From NCBI GenBank assembly GCA_051162045.1, contig JBISDI010000003.1: 64,000 bases of DNA; one strand, written 5' to 3'. The notes under the pieces were generated by a model that was not told where the DNA came from, made no database searches, and saw only the letters and a list, made by a program, of their open reading frames with translations. Made by a program: the position numbers and the translations under genes. Below, piece by piece: positions 51,741 to 60,887 of the stretch (position 1 is its first letter; every line of letters starts with the position of its first letter). Source of the stretch: Anaerozeibacter quisquiliarum (GTDB lineage: Bacteria > Bacillota > Clostridia > Christensenellales > Aristaeellaceae).

Positions 51741-53192
51741 TTAGGGATCACCTGCCAATACGTTGATGCGCTCGATCGTCATGTCCTCCGGGCCGGTGAG
51801 CGACGCGCCCCGGGCCTTGGCGTACGCGATGTAGTCCACGATTGCCTCTGTAATCTCCTCGCCCGGCGCGACGATCGGGATGCCGGGCGGATAGCACATC
51901 ACGAATTCCGCGCTGACGCGGCCCACGCAGCCCTTCAGCTGCAGCGCGCGCTTCTCGGCGTAGAACGCCTGCTGCGGCAGCGCCCGCACGACGGGCGGGA
52001 TGTATTCGTGGCGCATGAGCTGGGCGCCCGGACGTCGGTAGCGGCGCTTGATCTCGGACAGCGCGCCGATCAGCATCTCGATGTTCTTGTGGGTGTCGCC
52101 CACCGACAGGTAGGCCAGTATGTTGCCGATGTCGCCGAACTCGATCTGGATGTCGTATTCGTCGCGCAGCAGGTCGTACACCTCGATGCCACTGAGGCCG
52201 ATGTCCAGCGTGTTGACGGCCAGCTTGGTGCGGTCGAAGCCGAACACCGACGCGCCGTCGATCAATTCGCTCGAAAAGGCGTAATACCCGTCCAGGCGGT
52301 TGGTTTCGGCGCGGGCGTATTCGGTCAGCTGCAAGACGCCCTCGAAGACGTCGCGGCCGGAAAGCGCCAGGTTGCGCCGCGACATATCGAGGCTCGACAG
52401 CAGCAGGTAGCTGGCGCTCGTGGTCTGGGTCAGGTTGATTACCTGGCGCACGTAGCCGGCGTTCACGTCGGGCCCGCACAGCAGGAATGAGCTCTGCGTG
52501 AGCGAGCCGCCCGACTTGTGCATGCTGACCGCGGCCATGTCCGCGCCCGCCGCCATCGCGCTGATCGGCAGGCCCTCTCCGAAGGAGAAGTGGGTGCCGT
52601 GCGCCTCGTCCGCCAGGACCAGCATGCCACGCGCGTGCGCGGCCTCGGTGATCCCCTTGAGGTCGGAGCAGATGCCGTAATAGGTGGGGTTGTTGACGAA
52701 CACCGCACGGGCGCGCGGGTGCTCGTCCATCGTGCGTATCGCATCGTTCAGTTCCATGCCGGTCGCGATGCCCAGCCGCTCATGCGCGCGGCAGGGCACG
52801 TACACCGGGGCCGCTCCGCACAGCACCAGCGCGTTCAGCGCGCTGCGGTGCACATTGCGCGGCAGGATGATCTCGTCGCCCAGGTGGGCGCAGGAAAGGA
52901 TCATGGCCTGCACGGCGCTCGTGGTGCCGCCCACCATGAAGAAGGCATGGGCCGCGCCGAACGCCTCGGCCGCCAACTGCTCGGCCTCGCGGATGACGCC
53001 GACCGGATGGCAGGGGTTGTCGAGCGGCTTCATGCTGTTGACGTCGATCGACAGGCAACTCTCGCCCAGAAACGCGCGCAGCGGCTTGTTGCCCGCGCCC
53101 CTCTTGTGGCCGGGCACGTCAAACGGGATCACGCGGTTGCGCTTGAGCTTCTCCAGCGCTTCGCAGATGGGCATTCTATGTTGGTCCAGCAT
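51741..53192 (-). CDS. speA: Arginine decarboxylase (fold-I Orn/Lys/Arg decarboxylase family)
   Basis: PLP-dependent enzyme of 483 residues without the N-terminal wing domain, the short clostridial/bacillar type. PLP aspartate in VLADEAHGTHF (D195) and Schiff-base lysine K226 in SMHKSGGSLTQ. The presence of speB makes arginine (to agmatine) the likely substrate; lysine or ornithine cannot be excluded from sequence alone. Start ATG follows GGAGG. Confidence 0.92.
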   Translation of the reverse strand: MLDQHRMPICEALEKLKRNRVIPFDVPGHKRGAGNKPLRAFLGESCLSIDVNSMKPLDNPCHPVGVIREAEQLAAEAFGAAHAFFMVGGTTSAVQAMILSCAHLGDEIILPRNVHRSALNALVLCGAAPVYVPCRAHERLGIATGMELNDAIRTMDEHPRARAVFVNNPTYYGICSDLKGITEAAHARGMLVLADEAHGTHFSFGEGLPISAMAAGADMAAVSMHKSGGSLTQSSFLLCGPDVNAGYVRQVINLTQTTSASYLLLSSLDMSRRNLALSGRDVFEGVLQLTEYARAETNRLDGYYAFSSELIDGASVFGFDRTKLAVNTLDIGLSGIEVYDLLRDEYDIQIEFGDIGNILAYLSVGDTHKNIEMLIGALSEIKRRYRRPGAQLMRHEYIPPVVRALPQQAFYAEKRALQLKGCVGRVSAEFVMCYPPGIPIVAPGEEITEAIVDYIAYAKARGASLTGPEDMTIERINVLAGDP

Positions 53193-53206
53193 CGCTTGCC
53201 TCCGTT

Positions 53207-53965
53207 TTAGTATACGTTCGTGCCGCTGAAGATTTCGATCATCTCCTGGCGTAGGCTGTTGGTAATCATAAGCCGCGTCTTAGGCGCGATCTCGTACACG
53301 TCGGTCTTGAATAAGTAGTTTTGCAAATCCACGTCCTTAATCAGCATCCGGGTGTGAAACAGGTTGGACTGGTAGACGTTGACGTCGAGCGCGTCGTACT
53401 TCTCGAGCACGGCGTCGTCGATGAAGTCTTGGATCGAGGTGATCCGGTGATCCATGAACACCTTCTGGCCGCTCACGTTGCGGGTGAAGCCGCGCACGCG
53501 GTAGTCGATCGTGATGATGTCGGAGTCGAAGCTGCCGATCAGGAAATCCAGCGTCTGCAGCGGGGTGATCTGGCCGCAGGTGGCGATGTCGATGTCCACG
53601 CGAAACGTGGCGATCGAGGTGTCGGGATGGTACTCGGGATAGGTGTGCACGGTGACGTGGCTCTTGTCGAGGTGGGCCAGCACCGTCTCGCCCCGGGGGC
53701 GCATCGACTCCTCGGCGATCAGGATCGTTACGCTCGCGCCCTGCGGGTCGTAGTCCTGCTTGGAGATGTGCAGCACCGTCGCGCCGATCATGTCGGTGAC
53801 GTGCAACAGGATGCCGGTCAGCCGCTCGGAGTTGTATTGCTCGTCGATGTAGGCCACGTAGTCGCGTTGCTCGCGCGCGGTCTTGGCGTAGCACACGTCG
53901 TAGATGTTGAAGCTCAGCGACTTGGTCAAATTATTGAAGCCGTACAGCGTCAGCTTGTTTTCCAT
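53207..53965 (-). CDS. speD: S-adenosylmethionine decarboxylase proenzyme (E. coli SpeD type)
   Basis: 252 residues. The autocatalytic cleavage is expected before S102 in DKSHVTVHTYPE, giving a pyruvoyl group. This long form (about 250-264 residues) matches the Gammaproteobacterial/clostridial class, not the short SpeH of Bacillus. ATG 53965 with GGAGG 8 nt upstream; the frame to 54082 is not used. First gene of the six-gene operon; provides decarboxylated AdoMet to SpeE. Confidence 0.95.
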   Translation of the reverse strand: MENKLTLYGFNNLTKSLSFNIYDVCYAKTAREQRDYVAYIDEQYNSERLTGILLHVTDMIGATVLHISKQDYDPQGASVTILIAEESMRPRGETVLAHLDKSHVTVHTYPEYHPDTSIATFRVDIDIATCGQITPLQTLDFLIGSFDSDIITIDYRVRGFTRNVSGQKVFMDHRITSIQDFIDDAVLEKYDALDVNVYQSNLFHTRMLIKDVDLQNYLFKTDVYEIAPKTRLMITNSLRQEMIEIFSGTNVY

Positions 53966-54135
53966 TCCTGCGACCTCCCCAAAAGCAAAATCGGGCGATG
54001 CCGTGCCACACGACATGCCCCGAAACCGTGAGCCAAGAACGTCCGTGCAAGGCACATGGTTATGAAGTAACCAACTTATCAACTTATATATCTTATCCTG
54101 TGGCCCCGGGGATCATACATCCCGAATCATGCCGA

Positions 54136-54164
54136 AGAATAACACGAACCGCGGGATATGTCAA
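54136..54164 (-). promoter_or_regulatory. Promoter of the polyamine operon
   Basis: TTGACA (54159-54164), 17-bp spacer, TATTCT (54136-54141). The leader of about 160 nt to speD is AT-rich with direct repeats of ATAAGTTG (54070-54090), a possible place for post-transcriptional control. Confidence 0.7.
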
Positions 54165-54193
54165 TTGATTGAGGGGAATTTTACGTTGATTGC

Positions 54194-54222
54194 TTGCCAA
54201 GCGCAAAGCGGTACGATAGAAT
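54194..54222 (+). promoter_or_regulatory. Promoter of the tagD-like gene
   Basis: TTGCCA (54194-54199), 17-bp spacer, TAGAAT (54217-54222). Divergent from the polyamine promoter, with 29 bp between the two -35 boxes. Confidence 0.7.
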
Positions 54223-54265
54223 GGTCCTGCATCCCGCGCATGCAACCTATATAAGGAGGCATTCC

Positions 54266-54661
54266 ATGAAACGCGTGATTACCTACGGTACATTCGACCT
54301 GTTGCATTACGGGCACATCAACCTGCTCAGGCGCGCCCGCGCGCTGGGCGACTATCTGATCGTGGCGCTGTCCACCGACGCGTTCAACCTCAACGAAAAG
54401 CACAAGACCTCCTATTTCCCCTACGAGGAGCGCAAGGGGCTGCTCGAGGCCATCCGCTACGTCGATTTGGTGATCCCCGAGGAGAGCTGGGCGCAAAAGG
54501 CCGAGGACGTCGTGCGCTACCATGCCGACGTATTCGTGATCGGCGACGACTGGACGGGCAAGTTCGATTTCCTCAAGGAGCAGGGCTGCGAAGTGGTCTA
54601 CCTGTCGCGCACGCCCGAAATCTCCACTACAAAAATAAAGCAGGACCTGTTAAGCCGCTAG
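54266..54661 (+). CDS. tagD: Glycerol-3-phosphate cytidylyltransferase-like protein
   Basis: 131 residues, full TagD size. GTFDLLHYGHINLLRRA with the HxGH signature near the N-terminus and the C-terminal RTPEISTTKIK (ISTT) motif. It makes CDP-glycerol from CTP and glycerol 3-phosphate for teichoic acid or related polymers; other cytidylyltransferases of the family are possible. AAGGAGG lies 6 nt before ATG 54266; upstream codons in the same frame are leader. Confidence 0.9.
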   Translation: MKRVITYGTFDLLHYGHINLLRRARALGDYLIVALSTDAFNLNEKHKTSYFPYEERKGLLEAIRYVDLVIPEESWAQKAEDVVRYHADVFVIGDDWTGKFDFLKEQGCEVVYLSRTPEISTTKIKQDLLSR

Positions 54662-54728
54662 GCAGCCGCCGATCCATCCGGCGCAAATGCATCGCCCCTG
54701 CGCACACGTTCTTTGTGCGGTGCCGCCC

Positions 54729-54763
54729 TTGACAAGACTGCATAGTATGCGTATAATTATGCA
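54729..54763 (+). promoter_or_regulatory. argF promoter with ArgR-like palindromes
   Basis: TTGACA (54729-54734), 17-bp spacer, TATAAT (54752-54757). Two abutting palindromes cover the spacer and -10: GCATAGTATGC (54740-54750) and TGCGTATAATTATGCA (54748-54763), similar in size and AT-core to ARG boxes (TGNAT..ATNCA). Arginine-dependent repression is a fair guess. Confidence 0.6.
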
Positions 54764-54788
54764 ATCCAGAAAGGCGGGAGGGACGCAT

Positions 54789-55781
54789 ATGACGCTTAAG
54801 GGACGGGGTCTGCTGACGCTTCAGGATTACACGTCCGAGGAGATCCGGTATCTGCTCGACTTGGCGGTTAAGCTCAAGGCCGAGAAGGCGGCCGGCGTTT
54901 CGCATCGGCACTTGGCGGGCAAGAACATCGTGCTGCTGTTTGAGAAAACGTCGACGCGTACGCGCTGCGCGTTCGAGGTGGCGGGCATGGATTTGGGGAT
55001 GGGGGTGACCTTCCTCGATCCCGGCAGCAGCCAGATGGGCAAGAAGGAGTCGATCCCCGACACGGCCCGGGTGCTCTCCCGCATGTATGACGGCATCGAG
55101 TACCGGGGCTTCAGCCAGCAGATCGTGGAGGAGTTGGCCCGCCACGCCGACGTGCCGGTATGGAACGGGCTGACCGACCAATTCCACCCCACGCAGGCGC
55201 TGGCCGACCTGATGACGATCGAGGAGAAACTGGGCCGCCTTAAGGGCGTTCGCGTGAGCTACATGGGCGACGCGCGCAACAATGTGGCCAACTCGCTGAT
55301 GATCGCCTGCGCTAAGATGGGGCTTCACTTCACGGCCTGCGCGCCGAGTCCGCTGTTGCCGGCAGAGGAGTTGGTGCAGACGGCGCGCGCGCTGGCCGCA
55401 AAGAGCGGCGCAAGCGTCCGTCTGACCGATTCGGTGGCCGAGGGCGCGTCGGGCGCGGACGTGCTGTACACCGACATCTGGGTGTCGATGGGCGAGCCCG
55501 ACGAGATATGGGCAAGTAGGATAGGGCTGCTGCTGCCCTACCAGGTCAACGCCGCGGCGCTTGCGCTGGCGAATAAAGATGCCATATTCATGCACTGCCT
55601 GCCCTCGTTCCACGACTTGAAGACGACCATCGGGCAGGAGATTCACAAGAAATTCGGCCTTACGGCGATGGAGGTCACCGACGAGGTATTCGAATCCGCC
55701 CAATCGGCGGTGTTCGACGAGGCCGAAAACCGGATGCACACAATCAAAGCAATTATGCTATCCGCATTAAAAGAGGGTTGA
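54789..55781 (+). CDS. argF: Ornithine carbamoyltransferase
   Basis: 330 residues. Carbamoyl phosphate site FEKTSTRTRCAFE, ornithine/CP contact DQFHPTQAL, and HCLPSFHD near the C-terminus with the catalytic cysteine. It makes citrulline in arginine synthesis (anabolic) or acts in reverse in the deiminase pathway; with no arcA/arcC nearby the anabolic role is favoured. Start ATG 54789 is 6 nt after GGGAGGG. The neighbouring polyamine operon consumes arginine. Confidence 0.95.
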   Translation: MTLKGRGLLTLQDYTSEEIRYLLDLAVKLKAEKAAGVSHRHLAGKNIVLLFEKTSTRTRCAFEVAGMDLGMGVTFLDPGSSQMGKKESIPDTARVLSRMYDGIEYRGFSQQIVEELARHADVPVWNGLTDQFHPTQALADLMTIEEKLGRLKGVRVSYMGDARNNVANSLMIACAKMGLHFTACAPSPLLPAEELVQTARALAAKSGASVRLTDSVAEGASGADVLYTDIWVSMGEPDEIWASRIGLLLPYQVNAAALALANKDAIFMHCLPSFHDLKTTIGQEIHKKFGLTAMEVTDEVFESAQSAVFDEAENRMHTIKAIMLSALKEG

Positions 55782-55806
55782 TTTCTTATCGAATTACAGG
55801 TATAAT
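55778..55806 (+). promoter_or_regulatory. Promoter of the ferric-type ABC importer
   Basis: TTGATT (55778-55783) overlaps the argF stop; 17-bp spacer; TATAAT (55801-55806). Leader of about 70 nt follows. Confidence 0.65.
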
Positions 55807-55881
55807 ATGGGATATCGCCAAATTTGTATCAAATCGCCGCGTATACGGCATTGATAGATCATAAAGATGGAGGTAGTTCCC

Positions 55882-56901
55882 ATGAGAAAGCTGCTGACCG
55901 TGCTCGCCTGCCTGTTGGTGCTGTCCATCAGCGTACCCGCCTTGGCCGTCAATGAGGACGTGACGGGCAAGGTCGTCATCTACACGTCGATGTATCAGTT
56001 TGTGATCGACATGATGAGCGAGGCCGTCAAGGAAGAATTCCCGAACCTCGAGGTGGAGTTCTTCTACGGCGGCACCGGCGCGCTGCAGACGAAGCTTGCC
56101 GGCGAGATGGAGACGGGCACGCTGGGCTGCGACATGATGCTGGTGGCCGAGCCCGCCTATTCGCTCGAGCTCAAGGAGGGCGGCTGGCTCAATCCCTATG
56201 TGATCGAGGGCGCGGCCGAGAAGCTGCGTTTTCCGTTTGACGAGGAGGGCTTCTGGTACCCGGTGCGCGTGTGCAACATGGTGCTGGCCTACAACCCGGA
56301 ACTCAACAGCGCCGAATCGCTGCCCGCCTCGTTCAAGGATTTCGCCGAAGACGCCTCGCTCAAAGGGCAGATTTCCATGGGCAACCCGCTCACCAGCGGC
56401 ACCACGATGGCGGCGGTGGCGGCGCTGTCCGACAAGTACGGCTACGACTACTTCACCGCGCTCGGCAACAACGGCGTGATGATCGAATCGGGCTCGACCG
56501 CGCTGGCCAAGCTGCAAACCGGCGAGTGCAAGGTCATCATGATCCTCGAGGAGAGCGTGCTCAAGATCCGCAAGGAAGAGGCCAGCAAGATCGCCTGCAT
56601 CTACCCCACCGACGGTAACATCATGATCCCCTCCACGGTGATGACCGTGGCCGAGGACCGCAGCGCCAACATGAACATCGAAGCCTGCGAGGCGATCACC
56701 GACTGGCTGCTGAGCGACGCGGGCCAGAAATTCGTGCTCGAGGGCTACATGCACGCGGTGACCAAGGGCACGACCGAGGTACCCTTCGACTCGATCGACA
56801 CCGACGGCCTGATCGCGACCGACATGGGCGTCGACTGGGTGCGCTGCTACAGCCAGCGCGAGGAGATCCGTACCCAGTTCCAGGAGCGTGTCACGCAATA
56901 A
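55882..56901 (+). CDS. ABC transporter substrate-binding protein (ferric/FbpA-like family)
   Basis: 339 residues with signal peptide (MRKLLTVLACLLVLSISVPALA) and no lipobox. Motifs VVIYTSMYQFVIDMM and FFYGGTGALQTKLAGEM are typical of the SBP_bac_6/11 FbpA-type group. The iron-coordinating YY pair of FbpA is not obvious, so iron, thiamine, phosphonate or a similar anion are all possible. GGAGG 8 nt before ATG 55882. First gene of an SBP-permease-ATPase operon. Confidence 0.82.
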   Translation: MRKLLTVLACLLVLSISVPALAVNEDVTGKVVIYTSMYQFVIDMMSEAVKEEFPNLEVEFFYGGTGALQTKLAGEMETGTLGCDMMLVAEPAYSLELKEGGWLNPYVIEGAAEKLRFPFDEEGFWYPVRVCNMVLAYNPELNSAESLPASFKDFAEDASLKGQISMGNPLTSGTTMAAVAALSDKYGYDYFTALGNNGVMIESGSTALAKLQTGECKVIMILEESVLKIRKEEASKIACIYPTDGNIMIPSTVMTVAEDRSANMNIEACEAITDWLLSDAGQKFVLEGYMHAVTKGTTEVPFDSIDTDGLIATDMGVDWVRCYSQREEIRTQFQERVTQ

Positions 56902-56970
56902 TCCAGCGCAGGGGGGACTGCGAGGTCCCTCCCATTTCCTTCCCTGGAGGGGCGCCCCGAGGGGCGGGGT

Positions 56971-57009
56971 GGCGACCTGATTGCAGAAAGGTTCTGCGAT
57001 CAGGTCGCC
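56971..57009 (+). terminator. Intercistronic hairpin after the binding-protein gene
   Basis: GGCGACCTGAT / ATCAGGTCGCC (11 bp) with an inner GCAGAA/TTCTGC stem and 3-nt loop, 70-108 nt after the SBP stop. No U-run. Same position and probable role as the hairpin after livJ. Confidence 0.6.
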
Positions 57010-57098
57010 GCTCCGCCTGCGTGCATCCCTTCAGGGAGCGGAATGGGCAAGGGCCTACAGCCCTCATCCATTTTGCGAAAAGGAGTGTTCCTTACGTG

Positions 57099-59591
57099 AT
57101 GACAGCCCCCAACCCGACGCTGCGCACCCGGCGCGACGTTTCGCCCACGGTGACCCGGGTGGCCCTGCTGCTGATTTTGCTGCTGGGCGGCGCGATGATC
57201 GTAAGCGGCGTCAGCGGCATCCGCACCCACGATGCCGCGGGCTACGACTCCGAGGACGCCTACGCCCACATCCATCAGTTGGGCGGCGAACTGAATGCGT
57301 GCTACGATCGGGACATAGCGCCCGCCCTCTCCGGCCTCGACGCGGCGCAGCAGGCGGCGCTCCACGATACCGCCCGCGCGCTGCTGCTCGATCATTGGCA
57401 GCCGGACGACCCGTCGGCGGATAAGACGCTGTCCGCCATCGAGGCGCGCGCCGCCGATCCGGTTCGCGCCCGGTACGAGTTGCTGTGCGCCGGCTACGCG
57501 CTGTCGGGACCTAAGATCACCTCCGCGGTCAAGAAGCAGCTGGCCGCGGCAAGCGACCGCGACGCCTTCCGCCATGCGTTGCTCGAATGCCTGCTCGACG
57601 AAGGCCGCGCCGCGCCCGAGGAGGCCGCCGGCGCGCTCAGGAACCTGAACGGCATCGATCGCTCGGCGATGCTCATGCAGCTGTTCTTCGCCTCGGCCAA
57701 CGAGGACGGCGAGACGCTGCCCGCGGCGCTCGTGAACAGCCTCAAGAAATCCGTCCGCGACGCAAAGCTTCGGATCAACGCCTGCGGGGCGGCGGTCACC
57801 GGCGAAATCTCCCCGATTGCGCGGCTTGTGCTGCCGAACGCCCGCACCATCGCGCTGATCGGCGCGCTGCTGGTGATTGACGCGCTTGGGCTGATCCTCC
57901 TCCTGCGGCGCGAGGGCAACTGGCAGGCGGACGCCAAGTGGATCGTCATACTGCTGATCGTCGATTTCATGCTGGTGTTCCAGCTGCTGCCGATCGGCTA
58001 CTTGCTGGTCAAGTCCTTCCTGCCGGGCGGCAGCTTCTCGCTTGAAACCTTCCGGCGGCTGTATGGCTACAGCATGAACTGGAGCGCGCTCAAGAACACG
58101 CTGGTATGCGCGGTCGCCACGATGGTGCTGGGCACGCTGATCGCCTTCCCGCTGGCCTGGCTGGTGGGGCGCACCAACCTTTACGGCAAGAAATTCTTCC
58201 GCAGTCTGTTCGTGCTGACCTACATGGTGCCGCCCTACCTGGGCGCGATGGCCTGGCTGCGGCTGCTCAACCCCAACGCGGGCGACATCAACGTGCTGCT
58301 GCGCTGGCTGTTTCGCATGGAGGGCGGCGTAGGCCCCTTGAACATCTATTCGGTGGGCGGGCTGATCTGGGTGCTGACCACCTTCTACTACCCCTACGCC
58401 TTCATCACGATCTCCCGGGCGATGGAGAAAATGGATCCCTCGCTTGAGGAGGCCTCGCGCATCGCGGGCGCGAGCCCCGTCATGACGGTGCTTCGGGTCA
58501 CGCTGCCCATGATGACGCCCTCGCTGATCGGCGGAGCGCTGCTGGTGTTCGTCAGCGCCGCCAGCTGCTACGGCATCCCTTCGATCATCGGCGCGCCCGG
58601 CAAGATCCATACGGTCACCACCCGGATCATCGAGTACTACGGCCTGGGCGCGCAGGGCATCAACGACGCCACCGGGCTCGCGGTATTTCTGATGGTGATG
58701 GCCATCATCATCCTGTTCGTCTCCGACTTTGTGGTGGCGCGGCGCCAGTATATCACGGTCTCGGGCAAGTCCACCCGCCCCAACATCGTGGAGCTCGGGC
58801 GCTTTCGCACGCCGCTGACCTGTCTGGTGGGCCTGTTCGCCTCGGTGATGATCCTGCTGCCGTTCGCGACGATCTTGCTCACCTCGTTCAAGGTGGACGT
58901 GGGCAAGGGCCTTCTTGAGGCGGGCAACTTCACCGCCGGCCAGTGGACGCTGATCTTCTCCCGTGACGAGACGCTCGAATGCCTGAAGAACTCGCTGGTA
59001 TTCGGCGGCATCACCGCCACGGTGGGCATCGCGATCAGCGTGACCATGAGCTACCTCTTGCAGCGCACGCGCGTCGCGGGCCGCAAGATTCCGGATTTCC
59101 TCATTACGCTGGGCTCGGGCACGCCCTCGGTGGTAATCGCGCTGGGGCTCATCATGACCATGAAGGGCAGCTTCGGCGTGAGCATCTACAACACGGCCGC
59201 GATCATGGTGGTGGCCTACCTGATTAAGTACCTGATGATGGGCATGCGCACCGTGGTGTCGGCGATGTCGCAAATCCACGTGTCGCTCGAGGAGTGCTCG
59301 CAGGTGTCGGGGGCCAGCTGGCTGCGCACCATGGTCAAGATCACGGGCCCCTTGATCTTCCCCTCGATCGCCGCGGGCTGGTTCCTGATCTTCATCCCCA
59401 GCTTCTACGAGCTGTCGATGACCACGCTGCTGTACTCCAACACCACCAAGACCATCGGCTTCCAGCTCTACGAGTACTGGACCTTCACCAGCCAGCCCCA
59501 GGCCTGCGCCATGGCCTTCGGCATCCTGGTGGTCGTGGTGCTGCTCAACTTCGTGCTCAACCGCCTGACCAAGGGCGAGTTTTCGATTTAG
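57099..59591 (+). CDS. Fused double ABC permease with extra N-terminal domain (FbpB-like)
   Basis: 830 residues. Residues about 19-42 form one membrane segment, then about 200 residues of extracytoplasmic helical sequence (no recognised family), another membrane segment near 245-265, then two complete permease domains. Each has an EAA loop: EEASRIAGASPVM near 449 and EECSQVSGASWL near 731. FbpB normally begins directly with the first permease. A GTG just before the listed ATG is equally possible; upstream frame to 57021 is leader. Partners are the SBP and ATPase on either side. Confidence 0.85.
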   Translation: MTAPNPTLRTRRDVSPTVTRVALLLILLLGGAMIVSGVSGIRTHDAAGYDSEDAYAHIHQLGGELNACYDRDIAPALSGLDAAQQAALHDTARALLLDHWQPDDPSADKTLSAIEARAADPVRARYELLCAGYALSGPKITSAVKKQLAAASDRDAFRHALLECLLDEGRAAPEEAAGALRNLNGIDRSAMLMQLFFASANEDGETLPAALVNSLKKSVRDAKLRINACGAAVTGEISPIARLVLPNARTIALIGALLVIDALGLILLLRREGNWQADAKWIVILLIVDFMLVFQLLPIGYLLVKSFLPGGSFSLETFRRLYGYSMNWSALKNTLVCAVATMVLGTLIAFPLAWLVGRTNLYGKKFFRSLFVLTYMVPPYLGAMAWLRLLNPNAGDINVLLRWLFRMEGGVGPLNIYSVGGLIWVLTTFYYPYAFITISRAMEKMDPSLEEASRIAGASPVMTVLRVTLPMMTPSLIGGALLVFVSAASCYGIPSIIGAPGKIHTVTTRIIEYYGLGAQGINDATGLAVFLMVMAIIILFVSDFVVARRQYITVSGKSTRPNIVELGRFRTPLTCLVGLFASVMILLPFATILLTSFKVDVGKGLLEAGNFTAGQWTLIFSRDETLECLKNSLVFGGITATVGIAISVTMSYLLQRTRVAGRKIPDFLITLGSGTPSVVIALGLIMTMKGSFGVSIYNTAAIMVVAYLIKYLMMGMRTVVSAMSQIHVSLEECSQVSGASWLRTMVKITGPLIFPSIAAGWFLIFIPSFYELSMTTLLYSNTTKTIGFQLYEYWTFTSQPQACAMAFGILVVVVLLNFVLNRLTKGEFSI

Positions 59592-59605
59592 GGGGCTTTT
59601 TAAAG

Positions 59606-60685
59606 ATGTCCACCGTACGCATCGAGCACATCACCAAGGCCTTTGGCTCAAACGTGGTGCTCAGGGAATTCAACGAAGTTTTTAACGACGGGGAGTTCGT
59701 CACGCTGCTCGGCCCGTCCGGCTGCGGCAAGACCACGATGCTGCGCATCATCGCGGGCTTCGAGCGCCCGACCGATGGCGCGCTGTACATAGACGACCAA
59801 TTGGTATCGGGCGGCAAGACCTTCATGCCGCCAGAAAAGCGCAACGTGGGCATGGTGTTTCAGAGCTACGCCGTGTGGCCGCACATGAATGTGTTTGATA
59901 ACGTGGCCTACCCGCTGACGATCAAGCGCGCGCCCAAGGCCGAGATCATGAAACAGGTAGGGCGCGTGCTCGAAATCGTGCACCTCGGTCAGTATGCCGA
60001 CCGCTTCCCCAACCAGCTGTCGGGCGGCCAGCAACAGCGGGTGGCGCTGGCGCGCGCGCTGGTGGCCGCGCCGAAGCTGCTGCTGCTCGACGAGCCGCTG
60101 TCCAACCTCGACGCCAAATTGCGCGAATCAATGCGCTTTGAGATCAAGGAAATCCAACAGAGCCTCGGCATCACCGTGGTCTACGTCACCCACGATCAGA
60201 CCGAGGCCATGGCGATGAGCGATCGGATCTTTTTGATCAACCGCGGCGTGGTGCAGCAGAGCGGCACGCCCGAGCAGATCTACAACCGTCCGGTCAACCA
60301 GTTCGTGGCCGACTTCCTCGGCAAGGTGGCCTTCTTCAAGGCGCAAGCCGAGGCGGGCCGCATCCATATCTCCGAGATGAACCAGGCGCTTTCCTACGAC
60401 GGGCCCAAGCGCGGCGCGATCGAGCTGGCCATACGGCCCGAGAACATCCGCATGGCGAAAACCCCATCCCCCGGCGCGCTCGCGGGCGTGCTCGAGCAGA
60501 GCTACTACCTGGGCGACGTCAACGACTGCCGCGTACGGGTGGGCGGCGCGCTGGTGCGCGCAATCGCCGAGGGCTGGACGCGAAAGGAGTTCCGGCCCGG
60601 CGACGCGGTGTTCCTGACCCCGGTCGATTTCATGGTGTTCGACGACGACGGTTCGCTCAAGGAGCAGCTGCAGATTCAGACCTAG
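59606..60685 (+). CDS. ABC transporter ATPase (FbpC/PotA-like)
   Basis: 359 residues. Walker A GPSGCGKTT, Q-loop VFQSYAVWPHM, signature LSGGQQQRVALARAL, Walker B LLLLDEPLSNLD, H in THDQTEA. A C-terminal TOBE-type regulatory domain of about 120 residues follows. Start MSTVRIEHITKAFG 14 nt after the permease stop. The stop TAG is formed by the first base pairs of the MITE copy that begins at 60684, so insertion touched the gene end. Confidence 0.93.
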   Translation: MSTVRIEHITKAFGSNVVLREFNEVFNDGEFVTLLGPSGCGKTTMLRIIAGFERPTDGALYIDDQLVSGGKTFMPPEKRNVGMVFQSYAVWPHMNVFDNVAYPLTIKRAPKAEIMKQVGRVLEIVHLGQYADRFPNQLSGGQQQRVALARALVAAPKLLLLDEPLSNLDAKLRESMRFEIKEIQQSLGITVVYVTHDQTEAMAMSDRIFLINRGVVQQSGTPEQIYNRPVNQFVADFLGKVAFFKAQAEAGRIHISEMNQALSYDGPKRGAIELAIRPENIRMAKTPSPGALAGVLEQSYYLGDVNDCRVRVGGALVRAIAEGWTRKEFRPGDAVFLTPVDFMVFDDDGSLKEQLQIQT

Positions 60686-60846
60686 GTAACCGCCGATCAA
60701 ATCCCCCGCGCGGTGGCGGTTGCATTTTCGCCAGCTCGGGCCCGCAGAATCCTCGACGTAGCGCTGCTACGCCTTCGGATTTTGCAAGCCCAATCCGGCA
60801 AAAATTCCCCTCGCCATCGCACGCGTGCTTTAATCAGCGCTTACCT
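60684..60846. mobile_element. MITE-like inverted-repeat element, copy 2 (163 bp)
   Basis: Same ends (AGGTAACCGCCGATCAAA ... TTTAATCAGCGCTTACCT), same length and central GTAGCGCTGCTAC as copy 1. It starts inside the ATPase stop codon and is followed immediately by the fragment at 60848. Confidence 0.82.
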
Positions 60847-60847
60847 G

Positions 60848-60887
60848 GGTAACCGCCGATCAAACCCCGCGCGCGGTGGCGGTCAGA
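60848..60887. repeat. MITE left-end fragment forming the ackA 3' end
   Basis: GGTAACCGCCGATCAAA and the next CGCGCGGTGGCGGT match the first 40 bases of the element. Read on the minus strand, they supply the last codons of ackA (TATARGV) and its TGA stop. Confidence 0.75.
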
